In this document: positions 16,463 to 25,280 of the stretch, in pieces
Layout: the number at the start of each line of letters is the position of its first letter
Numbering within the stretch: position 1 is the stretch's first letter
Assembly (NCBI GenBank): GCA_021774695.1
Contig: JAJFIU010000035.1
Coordinates: 1 to 36,218, forward strand
DNA: 36,218 nt
Origin: Alphaproteobacteria bacterium
GTDB lineage: Bacteria > Pseudomonadota > Alphaproteobacteria > Sphingomonadales > Kordiimonadaceae
Direction: 5' to 3'
Notes under the pieces: generated by a model
Seen by the model: the letters and a program-made list of their open reading frames with translations, nothing else
What the model was told of the DNA's origin: nothing
Databases searched by the model: none
Program-made: the position numbers and the translations under genes

Positions 16463-17752
16463 CTAGATAACAGGCTTTTCTTCGGTGTCACCTTCGTCTT
16501 CTCCTTCAGGTGTTACAGCGACTTCGTCGAATTTGTCTTTCCGTGCAATTCTCCCGCCGTCACTGTCTACAAACTCTTCGACGGTTACGGTGCCCTCGAG
16601 GCGGCGGCGTTCATCGCGAATTCTTATTGCGCGCAGCAGGGCTTTTGTTTGTGGTGAAATGCCCGCCATGCCGGCTTTATTGAGTGCGCCAGTGGCGAAT
16701 ATTGAATCAGGTGCCGAACCACGTGTCGGCGGTGCAAAAATTCCGGTTGCTTCAGAGCCTGAAGTCGCTGTCGGCGTACCAGTAATAAAAAAACCAAGTG
16801 CGCCAGAACTGGTACTTAAGCTTCCACCAGCATAGGTGTCGCCGTTTTTTAAATCTGCGATGCCCCAATCATAATTCTTGATTTGGAACGACTTTGCACG
16901 CTCCAGATCCCGCCGAGTGTCCGGTCGTGCATAAGCAAGAAGATGCCGCTTAATGTCTTGCTCAAAATCAGGAAAGTATCGTTCCCCTAATTTATAATGG
17001 TCAGATACCCGGCCCTTTCCAGACCACATTCTGAAGCCGCGCAGACTGTTCACAAACTCAAGCGCACTATTCTGCAGCGTCTCTGCCACATTGTCGCCGG
17101 TGAAAGCCTTAACTTGGATGCTAGGTCCGCCAACGGCACCCATGAAAAATCCATACAGTACCAATGGATCATTCCACCGACGGATTACGTAAGCCTCAAT
17201 ATCCTGAATTGACATTTCCTTGCCGCCAACCGACATGGTTTTTTTGTCCCAGACACTTTTCTTGCCCAACACAAGAGGCTTAATTTTTTTAATGGGATAA
17301 GCTTTTGCCACTTCCAGCATCACCGCAACATTGTGCAGATTAAGCCAGTAAGCCAATTGCTCATTGGCTGAAAAATTCTTCAGGGGCATAAAATCAGGAA
17401 CTGCTTCAAGGTCTTTTCGGATTGCCAGAAGATAATCGACATGATCCTTCTTGAAATCACTAAACGCGACCCGATTTCCCTCAAAACCAGTTGCGCTAGT
17501 GTTACCGTGTTTCATCCTCGAGGTGCCAGTCTTGGCCCCCCTGCGACTAGCGGTTCGGCGATCAGAAAGACCAACGTCTAAAACCGAGCCAGATAACAAA
17601 AGATCCAGATCGTCATACTGAATTTCAAATTGGTCTTTCTGCTGAGTTTTGGATTTCGCGCCGTTTTCCTGCGCTGCAACCTGCACACTTCCGCCACAGT
17701 AAAATGTGAAAGAAAATACGAGTAAAATGCGCGCTACAAAAAATCGTCCCAT
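16463..17752 (-). CDS. Secreted DUF547 domain protein
   Basis: The 429-residue protein has a signal peptide (MGRFFVARILLVFSFTFYCG, cleavage near VAAQE). DUF547 features occupy about residues 95-290: LAYWLNLHNVAVMLEVAKAYP, GKKSVWDKKTMSVGGKEMSI, then DIEAYVIRRW, DPLVLYGFFMGAVGGPS and a C-terminal YFPDFEQDIKRHLLAYA. The tail (about 310-429) is low complexity, rich in Ser, Thr, Gly and then acidic residues, and looks unstructured. The function of DUF547 is not known; some members are fused to glutaredoxin or protease domains elsewhere. It lies 131 bases downstream of the LytTR regulator on the same strand and may be read from the efflux operon, though I see no direct sign of it. Confidence 0.8.
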   Translation of the reverse strand: MGRFFVARILLVFSFTFYCGGSVQVAAQENGAKSKTQQKDQFEIQYDDLDLLLSGSVLDVGLSDRRTASRRGAKTGTSRMKHGNTSATGFEGNRVAFSDFKKDHVDYLLAIRKDLEAVPDFMPLKNFSANEQLAYWLNLHNVAVMLEVAKAYPIKKIKPLVLGKKSVWDKKTMSVGGKEMSIQDIEAYVIRRWNDPLVLYGFFMGAVGGPSIQVKAFTGDNVAETLQNSALEFVNSLRGFRMWSGKGRVSDHYKLGERYFPDFEQDIKRHLLAYARPDTRRDLERAKSFQIKNYDWGIADLKNGDTYAGGSLSTSSGALGFFITGTPTATSGSEATGIFAPPTRGSAPDSIFATGALNKAGMAGISPQTKALLRAIRIRDERRRLEGTVTVEEFVDSDGGRIARKDKFDEVAVTPEGEDEGDTEEKPVI

Positions 17753-17883
17753 ACTACACCCCCATATGTGGTCTCAGCCAAACTCCGAAAAGCTACTAAA
17801 CTCAAATATTATTGTATCAAATAATCCCAAACTGCACAACTTCACACAATATGCGGTACGGCTCACGCATGGGCTTTTTAAAG

Positions 17884-18696
17884 TTACAAAAACCGGCCAA
17901 CCACATCTTTATAGGACCGGCTTACCTTCAGTTCCATACCGCATGACAATGTCAGGAAACATTCGCCGTTCGAGTGCGGTCGCACCTCTTTCACTTTGTC
18001 CAGGTTAACGATGGTTGACCGGTGCACCCGCTGGAAAATTTTAGGATTCAGACGTTTTTCCATGGTCTTCATGGTTTCGCGCAAAATATGGGTTTTTTCA
18101 CCCACATGAATGCACATATAATCACCAGCCGCGTCGATGTAATCCACGTCCGAGATATCAACGATGGTAATATGGCCTCGATCTTTAATTCGCAGGTGCG
18201 GGTCATAGCGGGCTTCGCGCATTTCCGTCGGTTGCTCCAACAGCGCGGTGAGCGCCTCCTTGGGCGGGGTGTCCATATTCTCCAGCAATTCTACCAGCCG
18301 GGAATTTTGCTCGATGGCAATACGCTGGCTGATTGCGTCGCGAACCCGGACGATGGCTTCAGCTAGCCGCTCTTCTTCAACCGGCTTGAGAAGATAATCC
18401 AGTGCATGAGCCTCAAAAGCCTCGAGAGCATATTGGTCATATGCAGTAACAAATACTACTAGCGGTATTTCGGCTTCTCCGACCAGCGAACGAATTACCG
18501 AAAACCCATCAAACCCCGGCATTTGAATATCCAGAAATACCAGGTCAGGTTTAATTTCCTTGATGGTTTTCACCGCTTCACGGCCATTGGAGCAGGAACC
18601 AATAATTTCGACATCACTGAAGGCTTCCAGCCTGATCGCCAAGCCCCGCACCGCCAAGGGTTCATCATCTACAAGTAGGGTGCGAATTTTGCTCAT
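17884..18696 (-). CDS. LytTR-family response regulator
   Basis: The 270-residue protein has an N-terminal receiver domain with Asp10, Asp11, the phosphorylation site Asp56 (LVFLDIQMPGFDG), Thr84 and Lys104. A linker of about 50 residues leads to a C-terminal LytTR DNA-binding domain (about 167-268): IVDISDVDYIDAAGDYMCIHV, then FQRVHRSTIVNLDKVKEV and a final SRSYKDVVGRFL. LytTR regulators bind pairs of direct repeats about two helical turns apart. The partner kinase gene is directly upstream with 29 bases between them, and both follow an RND efflux pair. A candidate operator is at 24362-24395, upstream of the pump gene. Activity as transcription activator is inferred from the family. Confidence 0.92.
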   Translation of the reverse strand: MSKIRTLLVDDEPLAVRGLAIRLEAFSDVEIIGSCSNGREAVKTIKEIKPDLVFLDIQMPGFDGFSVIRSLVGEAEIPLVVFVTAYDQYALEAFEAHALDYLLKPVEEERLAEAIVRVRDAISQRIAIEQNSRLVELLENMDTPPKEALTALLEQPTEMREARYDPHLRIKDRGHITIVDISDVDYIDAAGDYMCIHVGEKTHILRETMKTMEKRLNPKIFQRVHRSTIVNLDKVKEVRPHSNGECFLTLSCGMELKVSRSYKDVVGRFL

Positions 18697-18725
18697 TATC
18701 TGTCCTTTTTGCGGTTATCGCTAAT

Positions 18726-19964
18726 TTAGTTCGGCAACTGACTTGATTTAGCTTTCGTTTCAGCCTTTTCACAGGGAACTTCAATAGTGACCCCAAAGCC
18801 CGTTGGGTCCAAATTTTCCAACCTAAACTCATGGTCATCTGGGTAAATTTGCGCCAGGCGCTCTCTGGTGTTGGCAATGCCCACGCCGGACCCCGATTGG
18901 CTGACAAGATGGTGAATGTCATCAACGCCGGGCCCAGAGTCTTTAAGGGCCAAAATCAGGCGTGTGCCGACCACTTTGGCACATACAGTAATGGTGCCCC
19001 CGTCGATAGACGGCGCAACTGCATATTTAATCGCATTTTCGATCAAAGGCTGCAAAATCAAACTGGGGACCAATGCTATTTTGGCTTTGTCATCAATATC
19101 AAATTCTACTGTCAGTCGGTCTTGAAATCGTACTTTTTCAATATCCAGATACAAGCCCAAGGCATAAAGTTCTTTGTCCAGACTGATGCGCTGTGTCGGC
19201 TGGTTCACCAGCGTATAGCGCAAGAAGCTGGACAATTTCGTCAGCATTTTATTGGCGTCTTGCTCAGATTTATCCAGCACAAGGGTTGAGATCGCGTTGA
19301 GTGTGTTAAACAAGAAATGCGGGTTCAACTGGTAGCGCAGCATTTTAAGTTGAGCTTGATGCGCCATGGCTGTGGCTTTCAAAACCTGGGCCTTTTGTTC
19401 CTGCAGGCCTGTATAATAATGATAGCCAAAATAAATTGCTGACCAGGCGAATAGAGCCGTTGATTCAAACATCGCGTTAGAAAATAGCTCCAGTCCAACC
19501 GCTCGTTGGAAGCCGGGCACGATTACCGGTGCAAGCGCCAGTTCAAGGGACGAAAACAGAAGCCCAAAAGACGCACATAAAACAACCACCATAAGCAGGA
19601 CCAACGGCAGCGGCTTGTCTCTAACAATCCGATAAACATGGCGAAGCACAATTGTCATAGACACGCCGATAACCACCGCTGCCAAATACTGAACCGACGC
19701 GAAGCGAAGGTCGAGTTCGAAGGTGATCGCCTGAAAGGTACGGACAAGAAAATACCCGGTCCAGCCAAAAAGCTGGAATAACCAAAAGGTTGCCTCTTTC
19801 GTGCTAAATAATCGGTTCAGTGCAGACATGGTATTCGCTGGTATCTCGCCCGAAGGTCCGGGCGGCCTCACACCAAGTGCTTGCCCCCGAACATTATTGT
19901 GTTCAGGGGCATTATGGGGCTCATCTGCTTGCGAGCCAAGAGGGTTTGTCGGTTTATTGGACAT
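18726..19964 (-). CDS. LytS/YehU-type sensor histidine kinase
   Basis: The 412-residue protein has four or more membrane segments between about residues 58 and 185, no large periplasmic sensor loop, and a short coiled linker. The His_kinase domain follows: YQLNPHFLFNTLNAIS with phospho-acceptor His216, the N box LQPLIENAIKYAV (about 305-317), DSGPGV and the G box SGSGVGIANTRERL (357-370). This is the class that pairs with LytTR regulators, and such a gene follows at once. The first 45 residues are polar and Pro/Asn-rich with a poor ribosome site; translation may instead start at Met46 (MSALNRLFS). The signal is unknown; its place in an efflux operon suggests sensing of membrane stress or a pump substrate. 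Confidence 0.9.
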   Translation of the reverse strand: MSNKPTNPLGSQADEPHNAPEHNNVRGQALGVRPPGPSGEIPANTMSALNRLFSTKEATFWLFQLFGWTGYFLVRTFQAITFELDLRFASVQYLAAVVIGVSMTIVLRHVYRIVRDKPLPLVLLMVVVLCASFGLLFSSLELALAPVIVPGFQRAVGLELFSNAMFESTALFAWSAIYFGYHYYTGLQEQKAQVLKATAMAHQAQLKMLRYQLNPHFLFNTLNAISTLVLDKSEQDANKMLTKLSSFLRYTLVNQPTQRISLDKELYALGLYLDIEKVRFQDRLTVEFDIDDKAKIALVPSLILQPLIENAIKYAVAPSIDGGTITVCAKVVGTRLILALKDSGPGVDDIHHLVSQSGSGVGIANTRERLAQIYPDDHEFRLENLDPTGFGVTIEVPCEKAETKAKSSQLPN

Positions 19965-20019
19965 TAATTTTACCGATTAGCACGGCAACATCGGCAATTC
20001 ACCTTGCCTATGTCGTGTT

Positions 20020-21132
20020 TTATCGGCTGGTCCCCAAGCCATTGAAACGCACAGACTGGCCTGGGCGCAGGCGCTCTCCGCCGCGTATAACCACCCTGTC
20101 ACCATTTTCGATGCCGCCTAAAACTGCCACTCTGGCACCGCTGGCAGCACCAGTGCGCACCAACAGACGCTCTGCCGTGTCATCATCGTTGATGCGGAAC
20201 ACATAGGTGCCGTCGCTTCTGAGCACAAGTGCATCTCGCGGTACTGCGACCACTTCTGTCGGCGCACTGGAAGGAACGCCAATTTGCAAAGCTGTGCCAA
20301 CAACATATGTCGCGCCTGCTGGCACATTCACCCGAATTTCCATAGTACGGCTAACGGTGTCACCAACCGGAACCAAAGCCCGGATACTACTATCAACAGT
20401 CACCGCATCTTTGCGAAGAACAACCGATTGACCATCCCGCAGGATAGCCGCCAGATTAACAGGCGCCTGGCCCCTGATCTCAAGATTCTGCGTGTCTACC
20501 AACCGAAGGATTTGCCTGCCGGGGACCGAATATTCGCCCGCTTGCGCCAGCCTTTCAACGATCCGTCCGGGAAAAGGCGCACGTACTTTAGTGCGCCCAA
20601 GGTCAATTTCAGATTGCTCCAATGCGATGCGCGCCTGCGCCAATTCTTGCTGGGTCATCAAAAGCGTGCTCTCAGATTCCTCGACCCGGCTTGCTGGGGT
20701 GTTATTGGTTTCCGCCAGCTCGTTCAATCTGCCTAAATCCGCCTTCAAATATTTGACCCGCGCCTCAAGCCGCAAAATTTGCGACTGATTACGTTGCACC
20801 GACAACCGGTGATTTCGGTTATCTATTTCAGCAATAATATCACCTTTTTTTACCAATGTTCCTTCGGTCGCAACCCAGAGAACCTGACCGGTTATCTGTG
20901 CCGAAATTCTGCTATCATTTTTACTGATGACAGTACCTGGCATATAAACCTGAGGTGCCATCAACTGTGCGCTTGCCTGCGCCACCTCAACCAAAGCAGG
21001 CGGCTGTTCCTGTTGAGCCCTGACACCGGGGCTGGCACCGAGGCTGATGGCCCCAATTGCGAAGAAGGTTGCAACAAACTGTTTTGTCCTCAACCGTATA
21101 AGGCTTCTCTTGTCGGCACTAAGTACATTCAT
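20020..21132 (-). CDS. RND efflux periplasmic adaptor (membrane fusion protein)
   Basis: The 370-residue protein has a cleavable signal (hydrophobic to GASPGVRAQQ). The HlyD/MFP layout follows: a first lipoyl half (VISKNDSRISAQITGQV, VKKGDIIAEID), an alpha-helical hairpin (about residues 110-175, NRNHRLSVQRNQSQILRL onwards), a second lipoyl half (TKVRAPFPGRIVERLAQAGE), and beta-barrel and membrane-proximal domains ending RLRPGQSVRF. Such adaptors bridge the inner-membrane RND pump to an outer-membrane channel. GAGGA lies 7 bases before the ATG. The pump gene is directly upstream (44 bases). No outer-membrane TolC-type gene is present nearby, so the channel must be encoded elsewhere. Confidence 0.92.
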   Translation of the reverse strand: MNVLSADKRSLIRLRTKQFVATFFAIGAISLGASPGVRAQQEQPPALVEVAQASAQLMAPQVYMPGTVISKNDSRISAQITGQVLWVATEGTLVKKGDIIAEIDNRNHRLSVQRNQSQILRLEARVKYLKADLGRLNELAETNNTPASRVEESESTLLMTQQELAQARIALEQSEIDLGRTKVRAPFPGRIVERLAQAGEYSVPGRQILRLVDTQNLEIRGQAPVNLAAILRDGQSVVLRKDAVTVDSSIRALVPVGDTVSRTMEIRVNVPAGATYVVGTALQIGVPSSAPTEVVAVPRDALVLRSDGTYVFRINDDDTAERLLVRTGAASGARVAVLGGIENGDRVVIRGGERLRPGQSVRFNGLGTSR

Positions 21133-21176
21133 GATAATATCCTCGCATTACTCGTTACGTTTTTTACAAATTTTAT

Positions 21177-24100
21177 TCACTCAGCCGGATGCAAAATCTG
21201 TTTGTTTTTTCGGCTAAATAAACGGCTCAATGAACCATCTTCATCCAGCCGTAGCAACGCAGGCAACATCACCAGTGTAAAGATGGTTGAGACGCACATG
21301 CCGCCGACAATGGTTGTTGCCATGCCGCGGTAAATATCACTGCCCGCACCCGGAAACAGCACCAGCGGCAACATGCCCATGATGCTGGTCAGCGTACTCA
21401 TAAAGATAGGTCGCAGTCGAAGAGTTAGCGCTCTTTCAACGGCTTGATTACGGTCTAGCCCTTCGTCTTCGCCTGCACGCGTCTGAGCCACCAGCAAAAT
21501 CGCGTTATTCACCACCAAGCCTAGCAATATGATAAAGCCTATCATGGTCAAAAGGTCGAGCGGCGTAAAAGAAAACAGGTTGAGCACGTTAAGACCGAGA
21601 ACACCGCCCACTGTCGCTAGCGGGATGGTAATCACTACAAAAAGCGCATCTTTTGCTGATCGGAACAGGCCTGCCAAAATCATAAACAACAAACCGAGGG
21701 CCAGCACAAAATTCATCGATAGTGATGACACCGCACGGTCCAGCGCATCGGCACTGCCGCCATATGAAATGGTTGCATCGCTCGGCAGCAGGGGTTTAAT
21801 TTGTGGCTCTACTTGCTCCTTCAGAATTTTCACCATGTCATCCAGTGCCATGTCATCCGGCTGGCTGATATTGAAAGTAACAGTTCGCTTCCTGTTTACC
21901 CGCTGAATGAAAGTTGGCCCCACACTGCGCTCAAAAGTAACCAGATCCCCCAGCAGCACAGTTCCTCCAATCGGGGTTGCAACCGGCACATTTTGCAGCA
22001 ACTCCGGGTCGTCCCATTTTTGTGATCGCAGCATCATGTCGACCCGTTTTTCACCATCAAAGTGCTCACCGAGCCATAGCCCGTCGCCTAGCGCCCGCAC
22101 AACCTGAGCAATGTCGCGTCTGGTGTAGCCAACTTCAGCGAGGCGCCTGTCATTGGGTATGATTTTCAGCTCAGGCGATGTCACATTCGGGTCCGGATTC
22201 GGTTGTGCGCGTGCGCCTGGTAATGCTTCCGAAATGAAACCCATAGTTTGCCGAGTTAGATCTCGCAGGGCATCCAGGTCGCGAGAATGTACATGTAACT
22301 GCACCGCGCCAGCGCCGCCAAAGCCGCCAAAAAGATTACCCTGCTGGGCAAAGGCAAAAACATCCGGGAAGTCAGCGAGGATTTCGTCGTTAATGATTTT
22401 CTCAAGCTCTTTCACTCGGCCCTGATCCTTGGCCCGCACTCCAACACTGCCGCCCTGCCCACCTGGAAAACTGATGAAATAATAGTTTCTGAGTGCCGGT
22501 TCCTTTTCGCCAGACATATAAGGCGCAAGCCGATCCACAATCACCGAAGCAATTTCTTTGTCGACCGTTTCAAGATTGGCACCGGAAGGAAATGATATGA
22601 AGGCATCAACCGCATCGCGCTTAACCGGTGGCAAATAGTTTAAATTAGGCAGCATTGACCAACTGAGCCCGATGGAAATACCGATCAGGCCAACAATCAG
22701 ACTTACCCGCCTAATCGGTGTGCCCGTCAATGTCATCAACCTGCTGGCAAAGGCTTTTGCCCGCTGACCAGCGCCTTCATTAGCCGGAAGAGCTTTCAGC
22801 AGATGTTCGGCAGCAACAGGCAGAACCGTAACTGCAACAACCAGAGATATCGCCACACTAACAGCGATTGTGATCGCCAAATCGGCAAATAATTGCCCTT
22901 CGGCGTCTTTCAAAAACAGAATAGGCACAAAAATAGCGATAGTGGTTGCTGTAGATGCCAACAACGCGCCCCAAACCTGTTTGGCACCAACCAGTGAGGC
23001 AATGGATGCTTTCTCACCGCGCTCGCGCAGCCTGACAATATTTTCGAGCACAACAATTGCGGCATCAAGCACCATCCCGGTCGCGAACGCCATCCCGGCG
23101 AGCGAAATCACATTCACCGACCGTCCAAAAAGACCCAGCATGGTTATTGTTGTAAGCAGGCAAATTGGTATGGTGACCGCAATCAATACCGTCGCTCTGG
23201 CCTGCCGCAGGAACCACCATAATACGCCAATTGCAAGTGCAACACCGATCACAAGGTTTGTGGTTAACAGGCTGATCGCTCGTTTGATGAACACCGAGGG
23301 ATCAAAGGATTTTTCAATTGTAATACCCTGTTCTGCGAGAATGCCTGCATTTAGCTCGTCCACCACAACCGTCAAGCGGTCAATGGTAGAAAGAACGTTG
23401 GCTCCGGAGGCGCGGGTAACTTGCATACCAATCGCCGGATTACCGTTTTGATAAACAACCTGAGTTGCGCGCGGCGGCCCCATCGTAATGGTTGCGATAT
23501 CGCCCAGCGTGACCGGACTACCGTCGCGCCATTGCAGGATCAGTGAACGAAGCTCATCTGGTTCATATCGCCCTTGAAAATTCAGCAAATAACGCCGACG
23601 ACCCACGTCCAGAAACCCGCCAGAACTATCAACACTTCGGCCCACCCGCTGGCCAATGGAATTAAGATCAACTCCCAAGTCAGCCGCCCGGACGGGGTCG
23701 AACTCAATTAGCAGTTGATCACCGCCGCCACCGCCAGCGTTGACGCGCACACCCCCAACGCCCTCGATGGCTTCAATGCGCGGTACAACTTGATCCTCGA
23801 TGAAAGTTAAATAGTCCTCGCGTTGAAGAGCACTATCGTCTCGGAACTGGGTAAACAGATAAATCAACGATTCGGCATCACCGCCACCAAAGCCGCCGTT
23901 CATGAGAATACGAGGCTTATCAGCATCAGCGGGCAGCGGCGGCAAACGATTAAGTCGGCTGATAACCTCAAGCAGGTTACGGCCCATATCTGCATCAAGA
24001 GAAAACTCCATGGAAACAAAACCGAAGTTTTGATTGGAGAATGTCCGCATAAGTTCAAGGCCCGGCAGCCCCTGCATCACCTCTTCTATCGGTTCATTTA

Positions 24101-24287
24101 TTTCGGATTCCATTTCCGAAGGGCTTGCACCGCGCCAAAAATTTTGAACCGCCAGTTGGGGTCGTTCAATAGCGGGGAAAAGCTGGACAGGAAGGCGCGT
24201 TAGCATCACCACTCCCAGCACCAGCGCCATTGCCGCTACTACGATAACTGCCGCCGGATTTTTCAGGCTTTGCTCAGTTAATTTCAT
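21177..24287 (-). CDS. RND efflux transporter permease (AcrB/HAE1-like)
   Basis: With the ATG at 24287 (1036 residues, AGGA 9 bases upstream; the ATG three codons earlier abuts that site) the protein has the usual AcrB length and layout: membrane segment 1 (NPAAVIVVAAMALVLGVVML), two large periplasmic loops, and two groups of membrane segments, repeated. The proton-relay segment 4 reads GMVLDAAIVVLENI, keeping Asp408 but having Ala409 where AcrB has a second Asp. In segment 10, GLVVNNAILLVA has Asn927 in place of the AcrB lysine. These changes occur in a recognised side branch of the family. Glycine-rich loops at 185-189 (GGGGG) and 132-136 (GFGGG) are notable. It is the first gene of an operon with adaptor, histidine kinase and LytTR regulator. 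Substrates are unknown. Confidence 0.93.
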   Translation of the reverse strand: MKLTEQSLKNPAAVIVVAAMALVLGVVMLTRLPVQLFPAIERPQLAVQNFWRGASPSEMESEINEPIEEVMQGLPGLELMRTFSNQNFGFVSMEFSLDADMGRNLLEVISRLNRLPPLPADADKPRILMNGGFGGGDAESLIYLFTQFRDDSALQREDYLTFIEDQVVPRIEAIEGVGGVRVNAGGGGGDQLLIEFDPVRAADLGVDLNSIGQRVGRSVDSSGGFLDVGRRRYLLNFQGRYEPDELRSLILQWRDGSPVTLGDIATITMGPPRATQVVYQNGNPAIGMQVTRASGANVLSTIDRLTVVVDELNAGILAEQGITIEKSFDPSVFIKRAISLLTTNLVIGVALAIGVLWWFLRQARATVLIAVTIPICLLTTITMLGLFGRSVNVISLAGMAFATGMVLDAAIVVLENIVRLRERGEKASIASLVGAKQVWGALLASTATTIAIFVPILFLKDAEGQLFADLAITIAVSVAISLVVAVTVLPVAAEHLLKALPANEGAGQRAKAFASRLMTLTGTPIRRVSLIVGLIGISIGLSWSMLPNLNYLPPVKRDAVDAFISFPSGANLETVDKEIASVIVDRLAPYMSGEKEPALRNYYFISFPGGQGGSVGVRAKDQGRVKELEKIINDEILADFPDVFAFAQQGNLFGGFGGAGAVQLHVHSRDLDALRDLTRQTMGFISEALPGARAQPNPDPNVTSPELKIIPNDRRLAEVGYTRRDIAQVVRALGDGLWLGEHFDGEKRVDMMLRSQKWDDPELLQNVPVATPIGGTVLLGDLVTFERSVGPTFIQRVNRKRTVTFNISQPDDMALDDMVKILKEQVEPQIKPLLPSDATISYGGSADALDRAVSSLSMNFVLALGLLFMILAGLFRSAKDALFVVITIPLATVGGVLGLNVLNLFSFTPLDLLTMIGFIILLGLVVNNAILLVAQTRAGEDEGLDRNQAVERALTLRLRPIFMSTLTSIMGMLPLVLFPGAGSDIYRGMATTIVGGMCVSTIFTLVMLPALLRLDEDGSLSRLFSRKNKQILHPAE

Positions 24288-24361
24288 CGAACCCATTCCT
24301 CGCTATTCGTAACTATGTAACGAAAGCGGTATGGGCCCTTAACAAATGAGAGCATACTTCA

Positions 24362-24395
24362 TTGCGACAAAATGTGGGGCCGTTGCGACAAGATG
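24362..24395 (-). promoter_or_regulatory. Putative LytTR operator: 13-bp direct repeat with 21-bp period
   Basis: TTGCGACAAAATG (24362-24374) and TTGCGACAAGATG (24383-24395) match at 12 of 13 positions, and their starts are 21 bases apart, two helical turns. LytTR regulators bind this kind of tandem repeat. The element is 75-108 bases before the RND start codon, in front of the operon that encodes a LytTR regulator. The link to that regulator is inference. Confidence 0.5.
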
Positions 24396-24499
24396 CAGGC
24401 TTTTATACGATAAAATAAATCTTTTATAACAATAGTTTATGGCGGGTAGCACTAGTCTTTCCCTCAGTGAACCAAACCCTTAGCAGCCCTGCATGAAAA

Positions 24500-24519
24500 C
24501 CTGAATGTTTCCATTCAGG
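24500..24519. repeat. Perfect 8-bp hairpin in the globin/RND intergenic region
   Basis: CCTGAATG (24500-24507) and CATTCAGG (24512-24519) are exact complements around TTTC. No T run follows on either strand, so it is unlikely to be a terminator. It could be an operator or a leader hairpin; nothing links it to a known factor. Confidence 0.4.
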
Positions 24520-24711
24520 GCACCCCAACTCTATAGCGTAAAGACTTTGACCAAACTATATGGTTGGCAAGCTGAGGCTGAACAGTCTGTTGTTGCTCTC
24601 AGCGCTGACAGATAGACTCTACTTTTAAGATTGCGCCCGTAACAGAATGTTAAACAATTCAACCGATGTTGCTGCTTTATACTTTATGCACCCTTGAACG
24701 GAGAGAATATC

Positions 24712-25134
24712 ATGGCCCCCGAAACAATAGAAATGGTGCAGGAAAGCTTTAAAAAAGTTGTTCCAATTGCAGGAGCCGCTGCAGATATTTTCTATCTCCG
24801 TCTATTTGAAATTGCGCCAGAGGTGCGGCCTATGTTTCCTGAAAATATGGTGAAGCAAAAAGGCAAACTTATGCAGATGCTGGGAACTGCTGTTCAAAAC
24901 CTGCACCGGCTGGAAGAGGTCCTTCCCGCCATTCAAGAACTTGGAGCCAAGCACATTGATTACGGTGTAAAGGATACACATTATGACGCAGTTGGCAGTG
25001 CCCTTTTATACACTCTTGAAAAAGGGCTGGGCGATGATTGGACACCAGAACTGAAAAGCAGCTGGACAGAAGTTTACACCGCCCTCGCAACCATCATGAA
25101 AGGCGCCGCTGCCGCACGGCAAGCAGCGGCATAA
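24712..25134 (+). CDS. Single-domain globin (Vitreoscilla-haemoglobin-like)
   Basis: The ATG at 24712 (140 residues) has GGAGAG 6 bases upstream; a TTG six codons earlier is rejected. The sequence follows the single-domain globin fold of the flavohaemoglobin lineage: Tyr28 in helix B (FYLRLF), Phe42 at the CD corner (RPMFPEN), a distal-side Gln near residue 49, and the proximal His81 in AKHIDYGV, followed by HYDAVGSALLYTLEKGLGDDW and a last helix around WTEVYTALATIM. There is no reductase domain. Such globins bind oxygen or nitric oxide, and support respiration at low oxygen or NO removal. The gene is a single unit, divergent from the RND operon and convergent with a DUF6491 gene. Confidence 0.9.
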   Translation: MAPETIEMVQESFKKVVPIAGAAADIFYLRLFEIAPEVRPMFPENMVKQKGKLMQMLGTAVQNLHRLEEVLPAIQELGAKHIDYGVKDTHYDAVGSALLYTLEKGLGDDWTPELKSSWTEVYTALATIMKGAAAARQAAA

Positions 25135-25280
25135 AACTCATTGTATCAAGGGACAATATCCACAAAGTATGGTAACTAACAGATTGGATTTGGAAAAGTC
25201 TCCACCGCGGCATTATCGTAGCATTTTAAACTAACGTGAACTAGTGCGCCGAGCTTGCAAAAGGCCCGATAACGGTACGC

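Larger units (their letters stand above)
24288..24711. other. Divergent intergenic region between RND operon and globin gene
   Basis: This 424-base gap contains no plausible gene. It holds the RND leader with a GAGGA ribosome site (24299-24304), a 13-bp direct repeat (24362-24395), an AT-rich stretch around 24410-24440, a perfect 8-bp hairpin at 24500-24519, and a possible extended hairpin GCTGAG/CTCAGC near 24573-24603. A TATACT at 24678-24683 could be the -10 box of the globin gene, 28 bases before its ATG; no good -35 box stands at the right distance. Confidence 0.6.

Noticed and set aside
22870-23451. 193-codon plus-strand frame inside the RND gene
   Set aside because: It is antisense to a conserved RND membrane domain and has no family features or ribosome site.
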